From assembly GCA_021292165.1 (NCBI GenBank), contig CM037879.1:39462339-39526338 (forward strand): a stretch of DNA of 64,000 nucleotides, written 5' to 3'. Under the pieces are notes generated by a model. The model saw only the letters and a list, made by a program, of their open reading frames with translations, had not been told where the DNA came from and searched no databases. Origin of the DNA: Shinisaurus crocodilurus (lineage: Eukaryota; Chordata; Lepidosauria; Squamata; Shinisauridae). Within the stretch, counting starts at the first letter, position 1. The number at the start of each line of letters is the position of its first letter. Positions 1 to 10,040 of this stretch are shown one piece after another. Made by a program: the position numbers and the translations under genes.

Positions 1-112
1 ACTGAGTAGAGTATACTCCCTCCTCTCTGCTCCCTTCTTCCATGTTACTGGAGCACAAAATGTATGAGTATAGAATACATCTAGCCAAAGGAGAAATAAT
101 ATATTTTTCATA

Positions 113-1165
113 GTGATGGGTAAGGTGCTTGAGTGTGTGGTGGCCGATCAGATTAGGGCACTCTTGGATGAAACTGATTTTCTGGATCTGTTTCAGCTGG
201 GGCTTAGGCCTGGGTCTTGCAATGGAACTGCCTTGGGCACCCTGCTAGTCGACCTATGCTGGGAGAGAGAACAGGGGGAGTGTGACCCTGTTGGCTCTCT
301 TGGACCCCTCCATGGCCTTTGATACCATGGTATTCCTTTTGAGAGGTTGTCTGCATTCAGTTGTTCTGCACACATCGGGATGACTGTTTCCAGAAAGTGG
401 TGCTGGGGTGGTTTCTGCTCAGCCCTGTGGCAGTTCTATTTAAGGTCCCGCAGGCTTCTATCTTAACTAGCATAGGAGATAAGATAACATCTACATGAAA
501 TCACAGAGAGAGGTCATCCAGAGATTTAGAATTGACTAGAACAGGATGTTATGATCATATTACGCCAGGATTGCATCCTCTGTCTTCCTGTTCATTTCCA
601 GGCCCAATTCAAAGTGCTGGTTTTAACTTGTAAAGCTTGGGACCACAATACCTGAAAGAGTGTCTCTTCCTATCTGAGCCCTGAGATTGTCCACAGGGGC
701 CCTGCTCCTAGTGCCTTGTATGCTGAGATACAGTGGGTAGCCTCAAGAGAAAGGGCCTTCGCAGCAGCAGCTCCCCCAGATTACAGAATTTTATTGATTA
801 ATTGATTTATAAATAAAGGGAATGCCATCCCTCAAGTGGTCCTCTTGGTGTCTACTTTCAAGTCATTTTTCAAGTCTTAAGCAAAGACCTCTCATAGGCC
901 TTTTAACTTTTGAATATTTTTATTGCCCTGGTGTGTGTTAAGTTGGTTTTAACTCTGCAAAAATCTTTTTAGATCTCTGTTTAATGCTTGTTATGATTTT
1001 AGTCTCTGCTATGTTTTTATTTGATGGTTTAATTGTGCGGATTGGTTTTGAACTTTGGAATAGTTTTTATTATATCCTGTATGTTAACCTGAGAACAATT
1101 GTTATAGGGTGACTAATAAATTTAATGAATTTAATGAAAGAATGAATAAATAAACCTCCTAAGGC
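113..1165 (+). mobile_element. Degraded L2/CR1-like LINE fragment
   Basis: The first reading frame (113-322) carries reverse-transcriptase-like sequence: a KVLE.VVADQIR stretch, then FLDLFQLGLRPG, which resembles the conserved FxSGFRPG block of non-LTR RTs. A frameshift near 290 moves the continuation into another frame, which reads LLALLDPSMAFDT; its AFDT looks like RT motif A. From about 600 to 790 the sequence resembles the C-terminal 'RERAF..A.P' region in scattered frames. An A/T-rich 3' tail with several AATAAA words runs to about 1165. Frameshifts and stops make it inactive. The clade (L2 or CR1-like) is inferred from motif style. Confidence 0.75.
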
Positions 1166-1340
1166 TACCATCCTATGCACTCTAACTTGGGAATACTATT
1201 CAAGTCCGATTTACTTCTGAGTAAACATAAATAAGATTGCAGCCTAATAGCCCAAGGCTAAACACATATGCCGGGAAGTAAGTAGAACTCAGTGGCTTTA
1301 CTTCTGAGTAAACATATTTAGGATTCAGATTCTAAGAAAC
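1166..1340. repeat. Short palindromic MITE-like repeat (ATCCTATGCA family), degraded
   Basis: An 'atcctatgcac...' arm near 1169 is answered by 'ttacttctgagtaaacat...gattgcagcct' near 1210-1246, and a second partial arm lies at about 1294-1330. Better-preserved relatives are at 23.8, 24.8, 25.9, 48.4 and 53.5 kb. The arms fold back on each other and there is no coding capacity. The family name is unknown to me. Confidence 0.5.
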
Positions 1341-1974
1341 GGTATCTATTTTTTTAAAAAAGTGAATCTAATTTAAAATATGGGTTCACAAGTCATATGC
1401 AGAGAAGTCTCTCGTAAACTAGTATATATTTTTTTAAGATGGTAAGTCTGAGGATAAGCCACTGTCTTTATTTAAAAAAACCCAAACACATTGTATAGTG
1501 TCTAGCTTTTATTGGGCACTTGATAAATAAATATTGGTTTAAAACGGTATTGAAAAATCCTACTACAATGATAAAGAATGTATTCATGAACGTTTATAGC
1601 ACAGTTTGTAGCTTTATATGTATATATTCATAATGTTATGCCAAGTCATTTAACCTGATTGGGACAATGTTATAAATATGTGAAACTAGAATTCGGCATT
1701 TATTTATTTTTAAAAGAAAAAAAAATCCTTCGGTTAAAAACTCTAGATCAGAATTTGAGCTCTTAGTGAAGGTGCAGTCATCAAGTCACTGGGACTACTC
1801 CAGACTTAAAGACCTGGATGTAGTGAATTGGAAATTTGCTGGAATGAGTGGTTTTGCATTATCTTATCTGCTCTTGATATAGAGAGTTATTATATTGGAC
1901 ATTGAGAATGAGAGAGAATAACAGTGAAACTGCATGTCATGTTAAAGTCATTGCCTGCAGCTACATCTTTTAAA
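1341..1974. other. Intron 1 sequence, AT-rich, no feature recognised
   Basis: AT-rich sequence with poly-T and poly-A runs and no long open frame. I see no repeat family or exon-like open stretch bounded by splice signals. Confidence 0.4.
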
Positions 1975-2255
1975 AACTTTTCTCCCCCCACAGTTGAGGG
2001 GGACCCCCCATGTGAAGAGGTGAGGCTTAATACTTCCTTCCCTAGGCCCGATGTTACTGATAATCTGCCCCCATCTATAGTTATGGGGCCTAGAATAGAA
2101 GTCTTTACTGGTGCCGGTGGAGACTTTTTTCTTCTTCTAAACCATGTGGGAACTGGTAAAATTGGGATTGGGGAGGGAAGTATTAACTCTACCCTCCCCA
2201 TGAAGGGGGTCCCAATAAAAACCAGACCTCCCCACAACTGTGGGAAGAAAAGGAA
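1975..2255. mobile_element. Foldback MITE
   Basis: The left side (ctcccccacagttgaggggg, then accccccatg) and the right side (ctccccatgaagggggtccc, then ccccacaactgtgggaag) are imperfect inverted repeats of each other. A 120-codon open frame crosses the element on the + strand and another on the - strand, but both follow from the G/C-biased palindrome and resemble no protein family. I treat it as a non-autonomous DNA element. No clear target duplication was seen. Confidence 0.6.
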
Positions 2256-3261
2256 AAAAAGACGTGGTTGCTTGCTACGGCTTTAACTGTACGTGTAGTT
2301 TGGCTGTAAGGCATTAGTCCTCGTAGACATGGAAGTAAGCTTTACAGAGAGAGGCTTAACTCTGATTAAGCACACGTAGGATCAGGTATTTCATTGAACT
2401 AACAGGGCTGAGCTACTGTTGGACAACTAAACACATGTATAAATGCATTATGTTTATATGAATTAGGGCTGCAATCTTTAATTGGCTTAATCCATAGATG
2501 AATCATCTAATGCTTTGATCGATTGATTGATTGGTATGGTAATGCAGTGGGACCTGTGAGTAAATGTACGTTTTGAGCCTGTTTTGGTTCTAGCATGTTT
2601 TTGTAGTAGGGAATGGAACAGACAATATTAAAGATGGGCTTTGCTTCTGACAATGAGCGGTAGCGCTTTTGGTAACATGTAAGTTCATTTGTGTCCTGCG
2701 CTCTTCCCCTTCCTGTTATGTGCGCTGATTTCCTTCCTCCACTTCCTGATTTGTGGAAATCATAGTTTGCCATGATGTCTGATGGAGACAGAGTCGACAT
2801 AAAAAATGGCTACATTCAGAAACCGTTGGTGCATCATGTCAGTCTCCCAGGACACTTCACTGCCCACCTGAAAGTTGCAGTGCAAAGGAACTTTAAAAGG
2901 AGACTCCATGAAACTGCTAATTAGAACTTTTCAAGAATTTTGATTCTATCGGCTTGGGTGTGAAATGTGAATAGACTATCATTTCCTGTCCCACTACAGT
3001 GTTAATTAACTAGCAATGCTAGGAGGATTGTGTTATTACCAGTTACTCAAACTACTGTTGTGAATGTTTGCTGTGCTTAGTTTGCATATATATAGACTTT
3101 AATTGAAATGTTACAGACTTCTTTCTTTTTTCTTTTTACATTCACTGTTATTTGACTCACTGTTTATAATTCTCTCTCTCTGTGCCTATGTGAGACCTCC
3201 CCCCTCCCTGAACTACAATTACCAGGGTTCCCTAGGAACAAGGGATGATTTAAACCCTTAA
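2256..3261. other. Intron 1 sequence without recognised features
   Basis: About 1 kb of mixed-composition sequence, including a short GATT repeat near 2517-2533. No coding or repeat signature that I can name. Confidence 0.35.
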
Positions 3262-3488
3262 ACCAAGAGCCAGTGTGGTGTAGTGGTTAGAGTGTTGGGT
3301 TCTAGTCCCCACTTGGCCATGAAGCTCACTGGGTGACTTAGGGCTTGTCACTGACCCTTGGCCTAACCTACCTCACAGGGTTGTTGTGAGGATAATATGG
3401 AGAGGATTATGTAAGACACCTTGGGTTCCTTGCAGGAAAAAAGGCGGGAAACATGTTGGGCAATAAACAAACAAACAAACAAACAAAC
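3262..3488 (+). mobile_element. tRNA-derived CORE-SINE (MIR/Ther1-like)
   Basis: The 5' part has a pol III box A-like 'gtggtgtagtggttagagtg' and a box B-like 'ggttctagtcc'. The middle contains 'cctacctcacagggttgttg' followed by 'tgaggataa', which is the conserved core shared with mammalian MIR. The 3' part reads 'ccttgggttccttgcagg' and ends in a (CAAA)n tail at 3466-3488. This is the first of about ten copies of the family in the window. Squamate Ther1-derived SINEs are known; the exact subfamily was not assigned. Confidence 0.85.
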
Positions 3489-3644
3489 CAGTATGTCTGC
3501 CATGTTGTATGCCCTGAAAAATTCCCTATTCATAGGTTTGCCACCCCATGTCGCGTGTAAACATGTGGAGAAGGAGGGGGATTGTGTCTCATGCCCTCCC
3601 CTGCATGCACTATAGCAGTATGAGCATTGGCTTCCAGACACTCA

Positions 3645-3776
3645 AGAACTCCGACTGTGGTTTAACGGCTAGTGTGTTGGACTAGGACCAAAGTGACCCA
3701 GGTTCGAATCCCCACTCAGCCATGAAACTCACTGGGTGACCTTTGGCCAGTTACCGTCTCTATAACACTTTTTTTT
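3645..3776 (+). mobile_element. CORE-SINE, 3'-truncated copy
   Basis: It begins 'ctgtggtttaacggctagtg', has the box B-like 'ggttcgaatcccc', and continues with 'catgaaactcactgggtgac' before breaking off. It keeps only the tRNA-like head and the start of the core, and lies about 150 bp downstream of a fuller copy. Confidence 0.7.
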
Positions 3777-4513
3777 TTTAAAACATGTATGTCGCCTTGA
3801 GCCATAGACACGGAGCTGGGACTCCGAATTCAGAGCACCTTCCCTTCACCCTCACAGCCGGTGTGGAAAGAACCATGCCGGCTGTGGCTCTGAGGTCAGA
3901 GCTGGCGTGTTGTGGGCGTTCTGGGGGGCGGGGCGGGGAGGAGAGGAGAGGAGAGGAGACAGGCTCTGCCAGGATACATCATTAAATGTGTTGTGCCTCA
4001 GCCTGTCCTTCTTGTGTGCCAGGAAAAAAGACTTAAATCGGCCGCTGAAGTCTTTTGCAGGGCAGAAGCGTGGAGGCGATCTTTACCTCTGTGCTGCTCC
4101 TGCCCTCGCTGGGATGCCCGTAATCCTCCCGAGTTTGGAGGGTTATGGGCAACCCACATTGATTCATGATATTTAATAAAAGGAAAGAAAGAAAAGGTAC
4201 ATTTCTAGCGCACTTCGTTCCGGGGATATAGAGTTGGGGAATAGGAGTGCAGGCAATATTGTACCCAGTTGCCCAATAAGAAGTAAGCTTTCTTCAAGCT
4301 TCTAACAAGTGCAAAGGAGGAGGAAAAGGGAGGATGTGGGTACAGAAGGCAAATTCTTGCCAAGAGCATTTTAAGTTAAAACACGTCCTCAAGGGGTGAG
4401 TTTGATTCCATTCTTTAAAAGAACATCAGAACCGTCTTGGTCTTCCAGACCACTGAATTCAGGAGTGGTGGGGGTGGGATACACAACAAGACTGTTTTGA
4501 TTTTCCTTGGATG
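3777..4513. other. Intron 1 sequence with G-rich and GGAGA-repeat stretches
   Basis: Mixed sequence with a G-rich (ggaga)n-like run at about 3930-3960. Overlapping short open frames are shadows of this purine bias. No gene or named repeat was recognised. Confidence 0.35.
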
Positions 4514-4585
4514 TAATGAATCAAAGTTGCCCCGAGGAAGAGTCTTAACGCGAAACGTGTTGGGCAATAAATTGACTGCCAGGCC
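4514..4585 (+). ncRNA. Possible degenerate hammerhead-like motif of a Penelope-like element
   Basis: The stretch 'ccccgaggaagagtcttaac' followed by 'gcgaaacgtgttgggcaata' resembles the CUGAUGA...CGAAAC arrangement of hammerhead ribozymes carried by Penelope-like retroelements, but with CCGAGGA in place of CUGAUGA and a poor stem II. No RT coding sequence is next to it. It may be a decayed element end, or a chance match. A much better example of the same idea lies at 61924-61966. Confidence 0.3.
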
Positions 4586-6145
4586 GCTTTCGAGACCTCC
4601 TCCTTTTTCATCCTGCATCTGGTGCTTTCCCTTCTTTCGCTGAGCAAGTGCAAAGGCATTGGAATAGCCTAAAAGTACTTTTTATTTTTGTAATAACTGT
4701 GTGATGTCACGCATGGAGTGTTCTCAAACGGGAACGTCTCAATCCAAATCCCAGCTCCGCCATGAATCTCTCTGAGTGGTCTTGTGGAAACCATTATCTC
4801 TCAACCTAATCTCACAGTGTTGGATTGAGGATAAAATGGGGAAATGCCATGTGCTCTGTCTAGAGAAAAATCGGGAAACAAAGATGATAAAAACAGAGAA
4901 TAATGTGATTACACTTATTTAATAAATAACTGTAAAGTAAACCCACTGAACAACATGAACATATGTTTTTTGCTGTTTTGCATCGACTTAGCATGGCCCC
5001 GCCACAAATTTTCTGGCCAGGGGCCTGGTTGTCTTGCTATAGATATTTAAGATGATGCGTGTATATCCCAAACTGGTTCTTGATGGAAGGTGGAGAGGTC
5101 AAAGCAGTGCCACCTTCTGGCAAATCACTGAAGGTGGCCATCTGCTGTTCCCTCCTCCACAGCCCAGGGGAATGGCGGGGGGGGGAAGTGGGGGAGACAG
5201 GAGGTGGGCTGAAGGAGCAGACAGATGCGGCTTGGCGAGGAAAGATGAATTACACAAAGTGCTTCTTTATTGCAAGAACGCTTCCCCAAAGGCCCAGATG
5301 TTATCCTGAGCTTTTAAGAGTGAGGAAAGGATCTGTTAGCAAGAACTCTGCTGCTGCTGGAAGCCTGGAGCTGATACAATTGTAAACCAGCCATAACTAT
5401 CCGTGTCATTATTAGATGAGCCGTACATCTCTGCTCTGAAGTGGCTGAACACCATTTCTGGATGGCGAAAGCCACGAGGGTGGCTTGGGAGGATTTGACT
5501 CATGCCACCCTTATCAGGGAAGGAATTCCTCACCCCCCACCCCATGAAACAAAATAAACATGGCAGTGTTGGGTAAAAGCCCCCACCCTCCTTGCTCACT
5601 TTCAGAGCTGCACTTCCTAAAAAATAATCCGGGCTAATTTGTTGAATCTGTGACACACGTCATGCAAATCGCTCCCAAAGGCTCCGTTCTCGATTGCTGC
5701 TTCTTTAATGGGAGCAGATGATTTGCAACCTCATCTACTTTCCTTCAGAATCCTCGCCACAAAGGCTGGTTGCGGGACCCTTCGCTACTAATTTCAGTAC
5801 CAAAACTACCGACGCTTACAATGGAAGGTGGTTTTATGTGCCGAAAGTCCTAAAATGGAAAGGGTGTGTCTGTCTAAAGAGCAGAGTTAAATTGGTTTAA
5901 TAGTAACTGAATTCCCCCACACCACCCAGCCACACTTGGGAATGCTGAGAATGGCCCTTCCATGAGGAGAGCCAGGGATGCCTCAGAATTCCTCACACTC
6001 TGACTAAACTACAATTCCCAGGATTCTTTGGGAGAAGCCAAATTAAACTGGTATAAAACTGATACATGTTTGTATTGTAGAAATATAATATGTGATAACA
6101 TAACATCTTTTCAGGGGCGCCATTTGAAGTTCTATTGGGGGAAAT

Positions 6146-6147
<2 letters not shown>
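4586..6147. other. Intron 1 sequence, mostly unclassified
   Basis: Contains a weak CORE-SINE-like patch at about 4740-4870 ('cccagctccgccatgaatctc', 'cctaatctcacagtgttgg') and otherwise unclassified sequence. No exon-like segment with family similarity was found. Confidence 0.35.
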
Positions 6148-6205
<58 letters not shown>

Positions 6206-6222
6206 ACTGACTGACTGACTGA
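6148..6222. repeat. Compound microsatellite (TG)n(GA)n(CTGA)n
   Basis: A TG run (about 6148-6170) passes directly into a GA run (6171-6202) and then a CTGA tetranucleotide run (to about 6221). Opposite-strand open frames across it are low-complexity artefacts. Confidence 0.95.
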
Positions 6223-6392
6223 GTTCACACAATACGATAAGCCATGATGGCTTATAAGCCATGTTTCTTTCAGAGTGGCTTGTCATGTTGTCTGAACCTG
6301 GCCAGAGTGGCTTGTGTGTGGTTAACAAACCATGTTGCTGGGTTCAGACAACATGACAAGCCACTCTGAAAGAAACGTGGCTTATAAGCCTG
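6223..6392. mobile_element. Foldback MITE (GTTCAGACAACA family)
   Basis: The left arm reads 'gagttcacacaatacgataa' then 'gccatg..ggcttataagcc', and the centre reads 'agtggcttgtcatgttgtct'. The right arm 'gggttcagacaacatgacaa' then 'gccactctgaaagaaac' is its reverse complement. The same terminal motif recurs at 8.3, 27.9, 30.5, 35.3 and 57.9 kb. The element is non-coding. Confidence 0.65.
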
Positions 6393-6720
6393 CTCCAGCC
6401 CTATTGCTTAAGATTATATTGCCAAAAGCAAAAGCAATGTGTCAAAAACATTTGCTATGTGGTTGTTGTTTTTTTTTTAAATACTTCATAATTCCAAGAG
6501 AGAGAAACTGGCTCCTGTGGAATAATCACATGTAGTGTGTCTGATATGCATTTAGTCCACTGCTGTTGATATGATTTTTATGAGGATGCTCTATGGTGCT
6601 GTCTCTCCCACTGTTTTGTTTTATTGTTAGATTTCATTTAATTTTCTTGTGTCACCTTGAGTTTGATCCTGTCATAGAAAGGCAGGATAGCTAGAAAGAA
6701 AGAAAGAAATCTGAAACGTG
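6393..6720. other. Intron 1 sequence with short LINE-tail-like end
   Basis: The segment 6610-6700 ('ttgagtttgatcctgtcata', 'ggcaggatagctagaaagaa') looks like the 3' end of an old retroelement with an AAAG run. The rest is unclassified. Confidence 0.35.
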
Positions 6721-6900
6721 GGAGCAGAGCAACTGCTCCCCCCTCCAGGGCCAGCTTAAGACATTGTGCTTAAGACATTGTGCTGAGGCAGAATAGCCAG
6801 TGCCCCCCCACCTTCGCCCCAAGTTGAGGTGCATAGTACCCAAGTATGAGCAAATTACTTTTATCACCTGAGGCAAAAAAAATCCTACAAGCGCCTCTCC
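6721..6900. mobile_element. hAT-like MITE remnant
   Basis: Starts 'ccagggccagcttaagacat', includes a direct 'taagacattgtgct' duplication, and ends near 'cacctgaggcaaaaaaaatc'. Related sequences with 'gctgcctgaggcaaag' are at 26.1 and 38.4 kb. A CAGGGCC terminus is typical of hAT elements; the other terminus is not clear. Confidence 0.45.
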
Positions 6901-6925
6901 CTGTCAGTAAAAATCTGATGATGGA

Positions 6926-7064
6926 AAGCTAAGCAGGGTCAGGCCTGGTTATTACTTGGATGGGAGACCCCTCCTCTAGTTTCTTGCATTGAGCAGGGGG
7001 TTGGACTCGATGACCTTGTAGGCCGCTTCCAACTCTATGATCTATGAAATCTATGATAATGCAT
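6926..7064 (+). mobile_element. 5S rRNA-like SINE with CR1-type tail, 5'-truncated
   Basis: Begins inside the 5S-like part (ggaaagctaagcagggtcag, then gcctggttattacttggatg and ggagacc) and runs into a tail of 'cattgagcagggggttggac' and 'gccgcttccaactctatgat'. The head matches the internal pol III promoter region (box A, intermediate element, box C) of vertebrate 5S rRNA. The tail matches the 3' end of CR1. Confidence 0.85.
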
Positions 7065-7324
7065 TGAAAAGTAACAAATTTGTTGAATGGTGGGGCTGCC
7101 TTTGCTGCCGCCTCCCTGTACTCCCGAAATGGCATTCCCGTCCTCTCTAAATAGCATCCTTGTATATTTTATAACTTCGCTGCCTTAAAGTGAGCCAGTG
7201 TGGCTCAGTGCTGGAAAATGTGATGTGGGATAAAAAAGAATTTTTCATTGGCATCTCCCGGGCCCTGTTTGGCCAGACCCTGCCGCTTGCATTCTGCAGG
7301 CTATATATAATGAAGACAGGAAGA

Positions 7325-7500
7325 TTCATAGATTTCATAGATCACAGAGTTGGAAGGAGCCTACAAGGCTATCGAGTCCAACCCCCCTGCTCAATGCAGG
7401 AAACTAGAGGAGGGGTCTCCCATCCAAGTAATAACCAGGCCTGACCCTGCTTAGCTTTCCACGCTCAGACAAGTGGAGCCAGCGTGAGCCACAGGCCTGT
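7325..7500 (-). mobile_element. 5S rRNA-like SINE with CR1-type tail, full length
   Basis: Read on the - strand it starts 'acaggcctgtggctcacgct', passes through the 5S-like block (ggaaagctaagcagggtcag ... cttggatgggagacc) and ends in the CR1-like tail with 'atgaaatctatgaa'. About 175 bp. It lies only 260 bp from the truncated + strand copy at 6926-7064, giving an inverted pair. Confidence 0.88.
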
Positions 7501-7764
7501 TTCTAGCTGGTGGTTTCCTCCCCTCTTCTCTACCTGCCTGCACAGCTCCTCCAGCATGACTGACATTGATAAGGACAGACACCTAGGATGGCGGGGCAAC
7601 ATCAGTGGTGTAACTGGCTAGGTAGCGGGGTGGTGGTGGTGAAATGTGCCTTAGGTGAGCGGCGGAGCAGTAACTGCCATGGCTGCTAACCATGGGTCAT
7701 ATTCTGTGCTTCGGGGAGTATAGTCTAGCCTGCAGAGAAGATTATTTTGCCAATTTGCAGATGC
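7501..7764. other. Intron 1 sequence, unclassified
   Basis: Short unique-looking stretch between two mobile elements. Nothing recognised. Confidence 0.3.
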
Positions 7765-7772
7765 TGCTAGAC

Positions 7773-7910
7773 CAGGGCTCTCTCCAAACTTGGGTCCCCA
7801 GATGTTGCTGGCCTACAGCTCCCAGCATACCCAGCCAGCATGGCCAATGGCAAGGGATTCTGGGAGCTGTAGTCTAGCAACATTTGGGGACCCAAGTTTG
7901 GAGAGCCCTG
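7773..7910. mobile_element. Palindromic hAT MITE with 8-bp target duplication
   Basis: A 138-bp near-perfect foldback that begins CAGGGCTCTC and ends GAGAGCCCTG. Its arms contain 'gggtccccagatgttgctgg' and the reverse complement. It is flanked on both sides by TGCTAGAC (7765-7772 and 7911-7918), an exact 8-bp duplication as expected for hAT transposition. A copy of the same element lies at 21831-21966 with a different 8-bp duplication. Confidence 0.92.
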
Positions 7911-8280
7911 TGCTAGACCAATAGAGGAGTCTCTGCATCATTTCAGCAACACAGCCCAGATGTGTTGCACAAGAAACATGGAGGGTGGGTTGCAGTGATG
8001 ATGCTGTGTCAGCTGCCAGGGATGGAATGCTGAACAAAATTGGCAGGCTGTCCTGTTGTGCTGAGGGAGGAGCACTCGAGCAAGATGGGGCCACTTTCCT
8101 GAACGCACCCATCTCCTCCTCACCACGGTTGCCTCTGCCCATTTGTTTTCTCTGGGCCCAATCTGCACTACCTCCCACAGGGAGAGGAGAAGGTATGAGG
8201 AGGTTATGACACTTTCCTAGTAACATAGACAAAAGACAAGATCTTGCCCCAAGGCCTCACAATCTAAATTCAGACTGTGG

Positions 8281-8500
8281 CCAGGTTCACATATAACGAC
8301 AACTCAGAGTATGGTTTGAGTATGTTTTGTTGACTCCTGGGTTGTTATTAAATGCAAACTCAGAACTAGGATTAACTATGGGTTGTTAACCGTGAACAAC
8401 CCAGGAAGAGAACCCATGGTTTGTTGTTGCTACATGCAAACCTAGAACTGTAGATTGTTAATGGGTTGTTTCACCAGGCTACAGAGGTGGCTGAAAAGTG
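8281..8500. mobile_element. Foldback MITE (AACAACCCA family)
   Basis: Starts 'ggttcacatataacgacaac' and contains repeated 'gggttgtt' and 'aacaaccca' words in both orientations. It resembles the better-preserved unit at 35.46-35.79 kb. Non-coding; ends approximate. Confidence 0.55.
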
Positions 8501-8627
8501 GTTGAAAAAACCAGTCACTCTATATGCGAGTACTTCAGCGCTGCAAAGGCATCTGGGATACATGGGGGGAGTGGATGAAGGAGGAGGGAATCAAATAATC
8601 AATTACATCTTGAAAAAAGCTTGTCTA

Positions 8628-8766
8628 AGTGTGGAAAGCTAAGCAGGGTCAGGCCTGGTTATTACTTGGATGGGAGACCCCTCCTCTAGTTTCCTGCATT
8701 GAGCAGGGGGTTGGACTCTATAGCCTTATAGGCTCCTTCCAACTCTATCTATGAAATCTACGGTAC
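8628..8766 (+). mobile_element. 5S rRNA-like SINE with CR1-type tail, 5'-truncated
   Basis: Starts 'gtgtggaaagctaagcaggg' and has the same 5S-like promoter block and CR1-like tail as the copy at 60487. It ends 'ccaactctatctatgaaatc'. Confidence 0.85.
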
Positions 8767-8789
8767 TCCTCCACTTCATCGCCTGCCTC

Positions 8790-9112
8790 CCTAGACAACA
8801 ACACTTCCCCCCCCACCTTTGGAGAGATTTGCATTTATTTAATGGTATTATTTTCCCACCTTCGGGAAAATTTGTGCAAATTTAACTCCGCCCCCATTTA
8901 AAAAAAAACTTTTGGGGAGATTTGTGCAAATTCACTAAAGTACAGTACTTACTGTACGCAAATCTCCCCAAAAGTATTTTTTTAAAGTTACATTTGTGCA
9001 AATCTTCCTGAAGGTGAAAAAAAAGTTAAATTTATTTATTTATTTACATTTATTAATCGCCCATCTGGCCGGCAACCGGCCACCCTACACAAATCTCCCC
9101 AAAGATGGGGGG
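8790..9112. mobile_element. Foldback MITE with CAAATCTCCCCAAA arms
   Basis: The repeated word 'ggggagatttgtgcaaat' and its complement 'caaatctccccaaaag' occur several times in both orientations between 8818 and 9108, giving nested hairpins. The central part near 8939-8955 is itself a short perfect palindrome (agtacagtacttactgtac). A short foreign segment, 'cgcccatctggccgg', is embedded near 9058 and also occurs at 18.28 kb. Confidence 0.6.
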
Positions 9113-9692
9113 GGGGGAGGATCTACAAAATAAACTCTACTCTGCTAATGAGTACATTTGCACTCATTAGCGGAGTAGGCTGCTGAGACTGTGCTGCAAA
9201 GGCCCATGGGATATGTGCCCGGAGCAGGCGAGAGGTCTAAGGGGGAAACAAGCCATGGCAAGAAGCTGCAGAGCACCTGATCATCTTTCGTGAGTAACGT
9301 GGGGTTAGCGAGTAAACAGCCAGCCCATGCTTAGCTTCAGGGTGCCTTATCATGACGTGTGTGCTGGCCCATTGACTCTGCCTTTTTGCAAGGAATCTCC
9401 TGTCCCCCTACTTGTACTATCAGTGAACTTCTCTGTGGCCTGCATGGCCCCTCTGGGTGCTAAAGGACTAGCGGATGCTGGGCAAGTGAGTAGAAGGAGA
9501 TTGGGTCATTCCTTTGTGCTTGCCCTAGGGTAATTGCAACAGGTCTCATGTGCCATGGAAGTGCTGCATAGTTCCATAGGATCTGGCTTGTTCCTATTGC
9601 ACAGTAGTGTTTGCTGTCATCATAACCTGCTGGAATCGCGGGGCTAATGGCTGATCCATATAATATTATCTGAGCCTTTACCCATGTTCAGT
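9113..9692. other. Intron 1 sequence, no feature recognised
   Basis: Mixed sequence. It contains one copy of 'agcctttacccatgttcag' (9673-9691) just outside the duplication that starts at 9693, where the same word recurs (9699-9717). Confidence 0.35.
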
Positions 9693-10040
9693 GGTTTTAG
9701 CCTTTACCCATGTTCAGAATATATGTAGAGCAGACTTCCCCAACCTGGTGCCCTCTGGATGTATCAGACTACCTACAACTCCCAGAAGCCACGTGCAGAG
9801 GCACCAGGGCTCCAAAGTCCATGGCACAAGTATCAGTGCTGCAGTGGGCCCAGCTGGGGTGCTGAGGCCCCGGTAGCTGCCTGAGAATGCTGCATGCTGA
9901 CACCGAGCCTAGGTTGCATACAAGATGAGTGTATTCCTGGCATAAAGCTATTAAATATTGTTGTTGTTGTTAAATATCCTGCCTTTTTTCCTCTTGCAAG
10001 GAACCCAAGGCAGCTTACATAGTCCTCCCCCTCTCCATTT
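9693..10040 (+). repeat. Local direct duplication, copy 1 (348 bp)
   Basis: Nearly identical to 11852-12198: I count about four differences, including an a/c change near 9790 and a g deletion near 9912. The unit is a mosaic holding a truncated MITE piece (cttccccaacctggtgccct), unique sequence, and the start of a minus-strand CORE-SINE (tcctgccttttttcctcttg). The SINE stops at the copy boundary here but continues in copy 2, so copy 1 looks like the derived one. The word 'agcctttacccatgttcag' sits on both sides of the left boundary. Confidence 0.95.

Noticed and set aside
113..322. Host gene fragment
   Set aside because: The sequence fits a LINE reverse transcriptase, continues frameshifted into motif A, and lacks splice signals.
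1924..2286. 120-codon open frame on the + strand
   Set aside because: Lies across a foldback MITE, has an equal-sized opposite-strand shadow and no family resemblance.
6028..6328. Ser/Leu- and His/Thr-rich frames on both strands
   Set aside because: Translation of a (TG)n(GA)n microsatellite.
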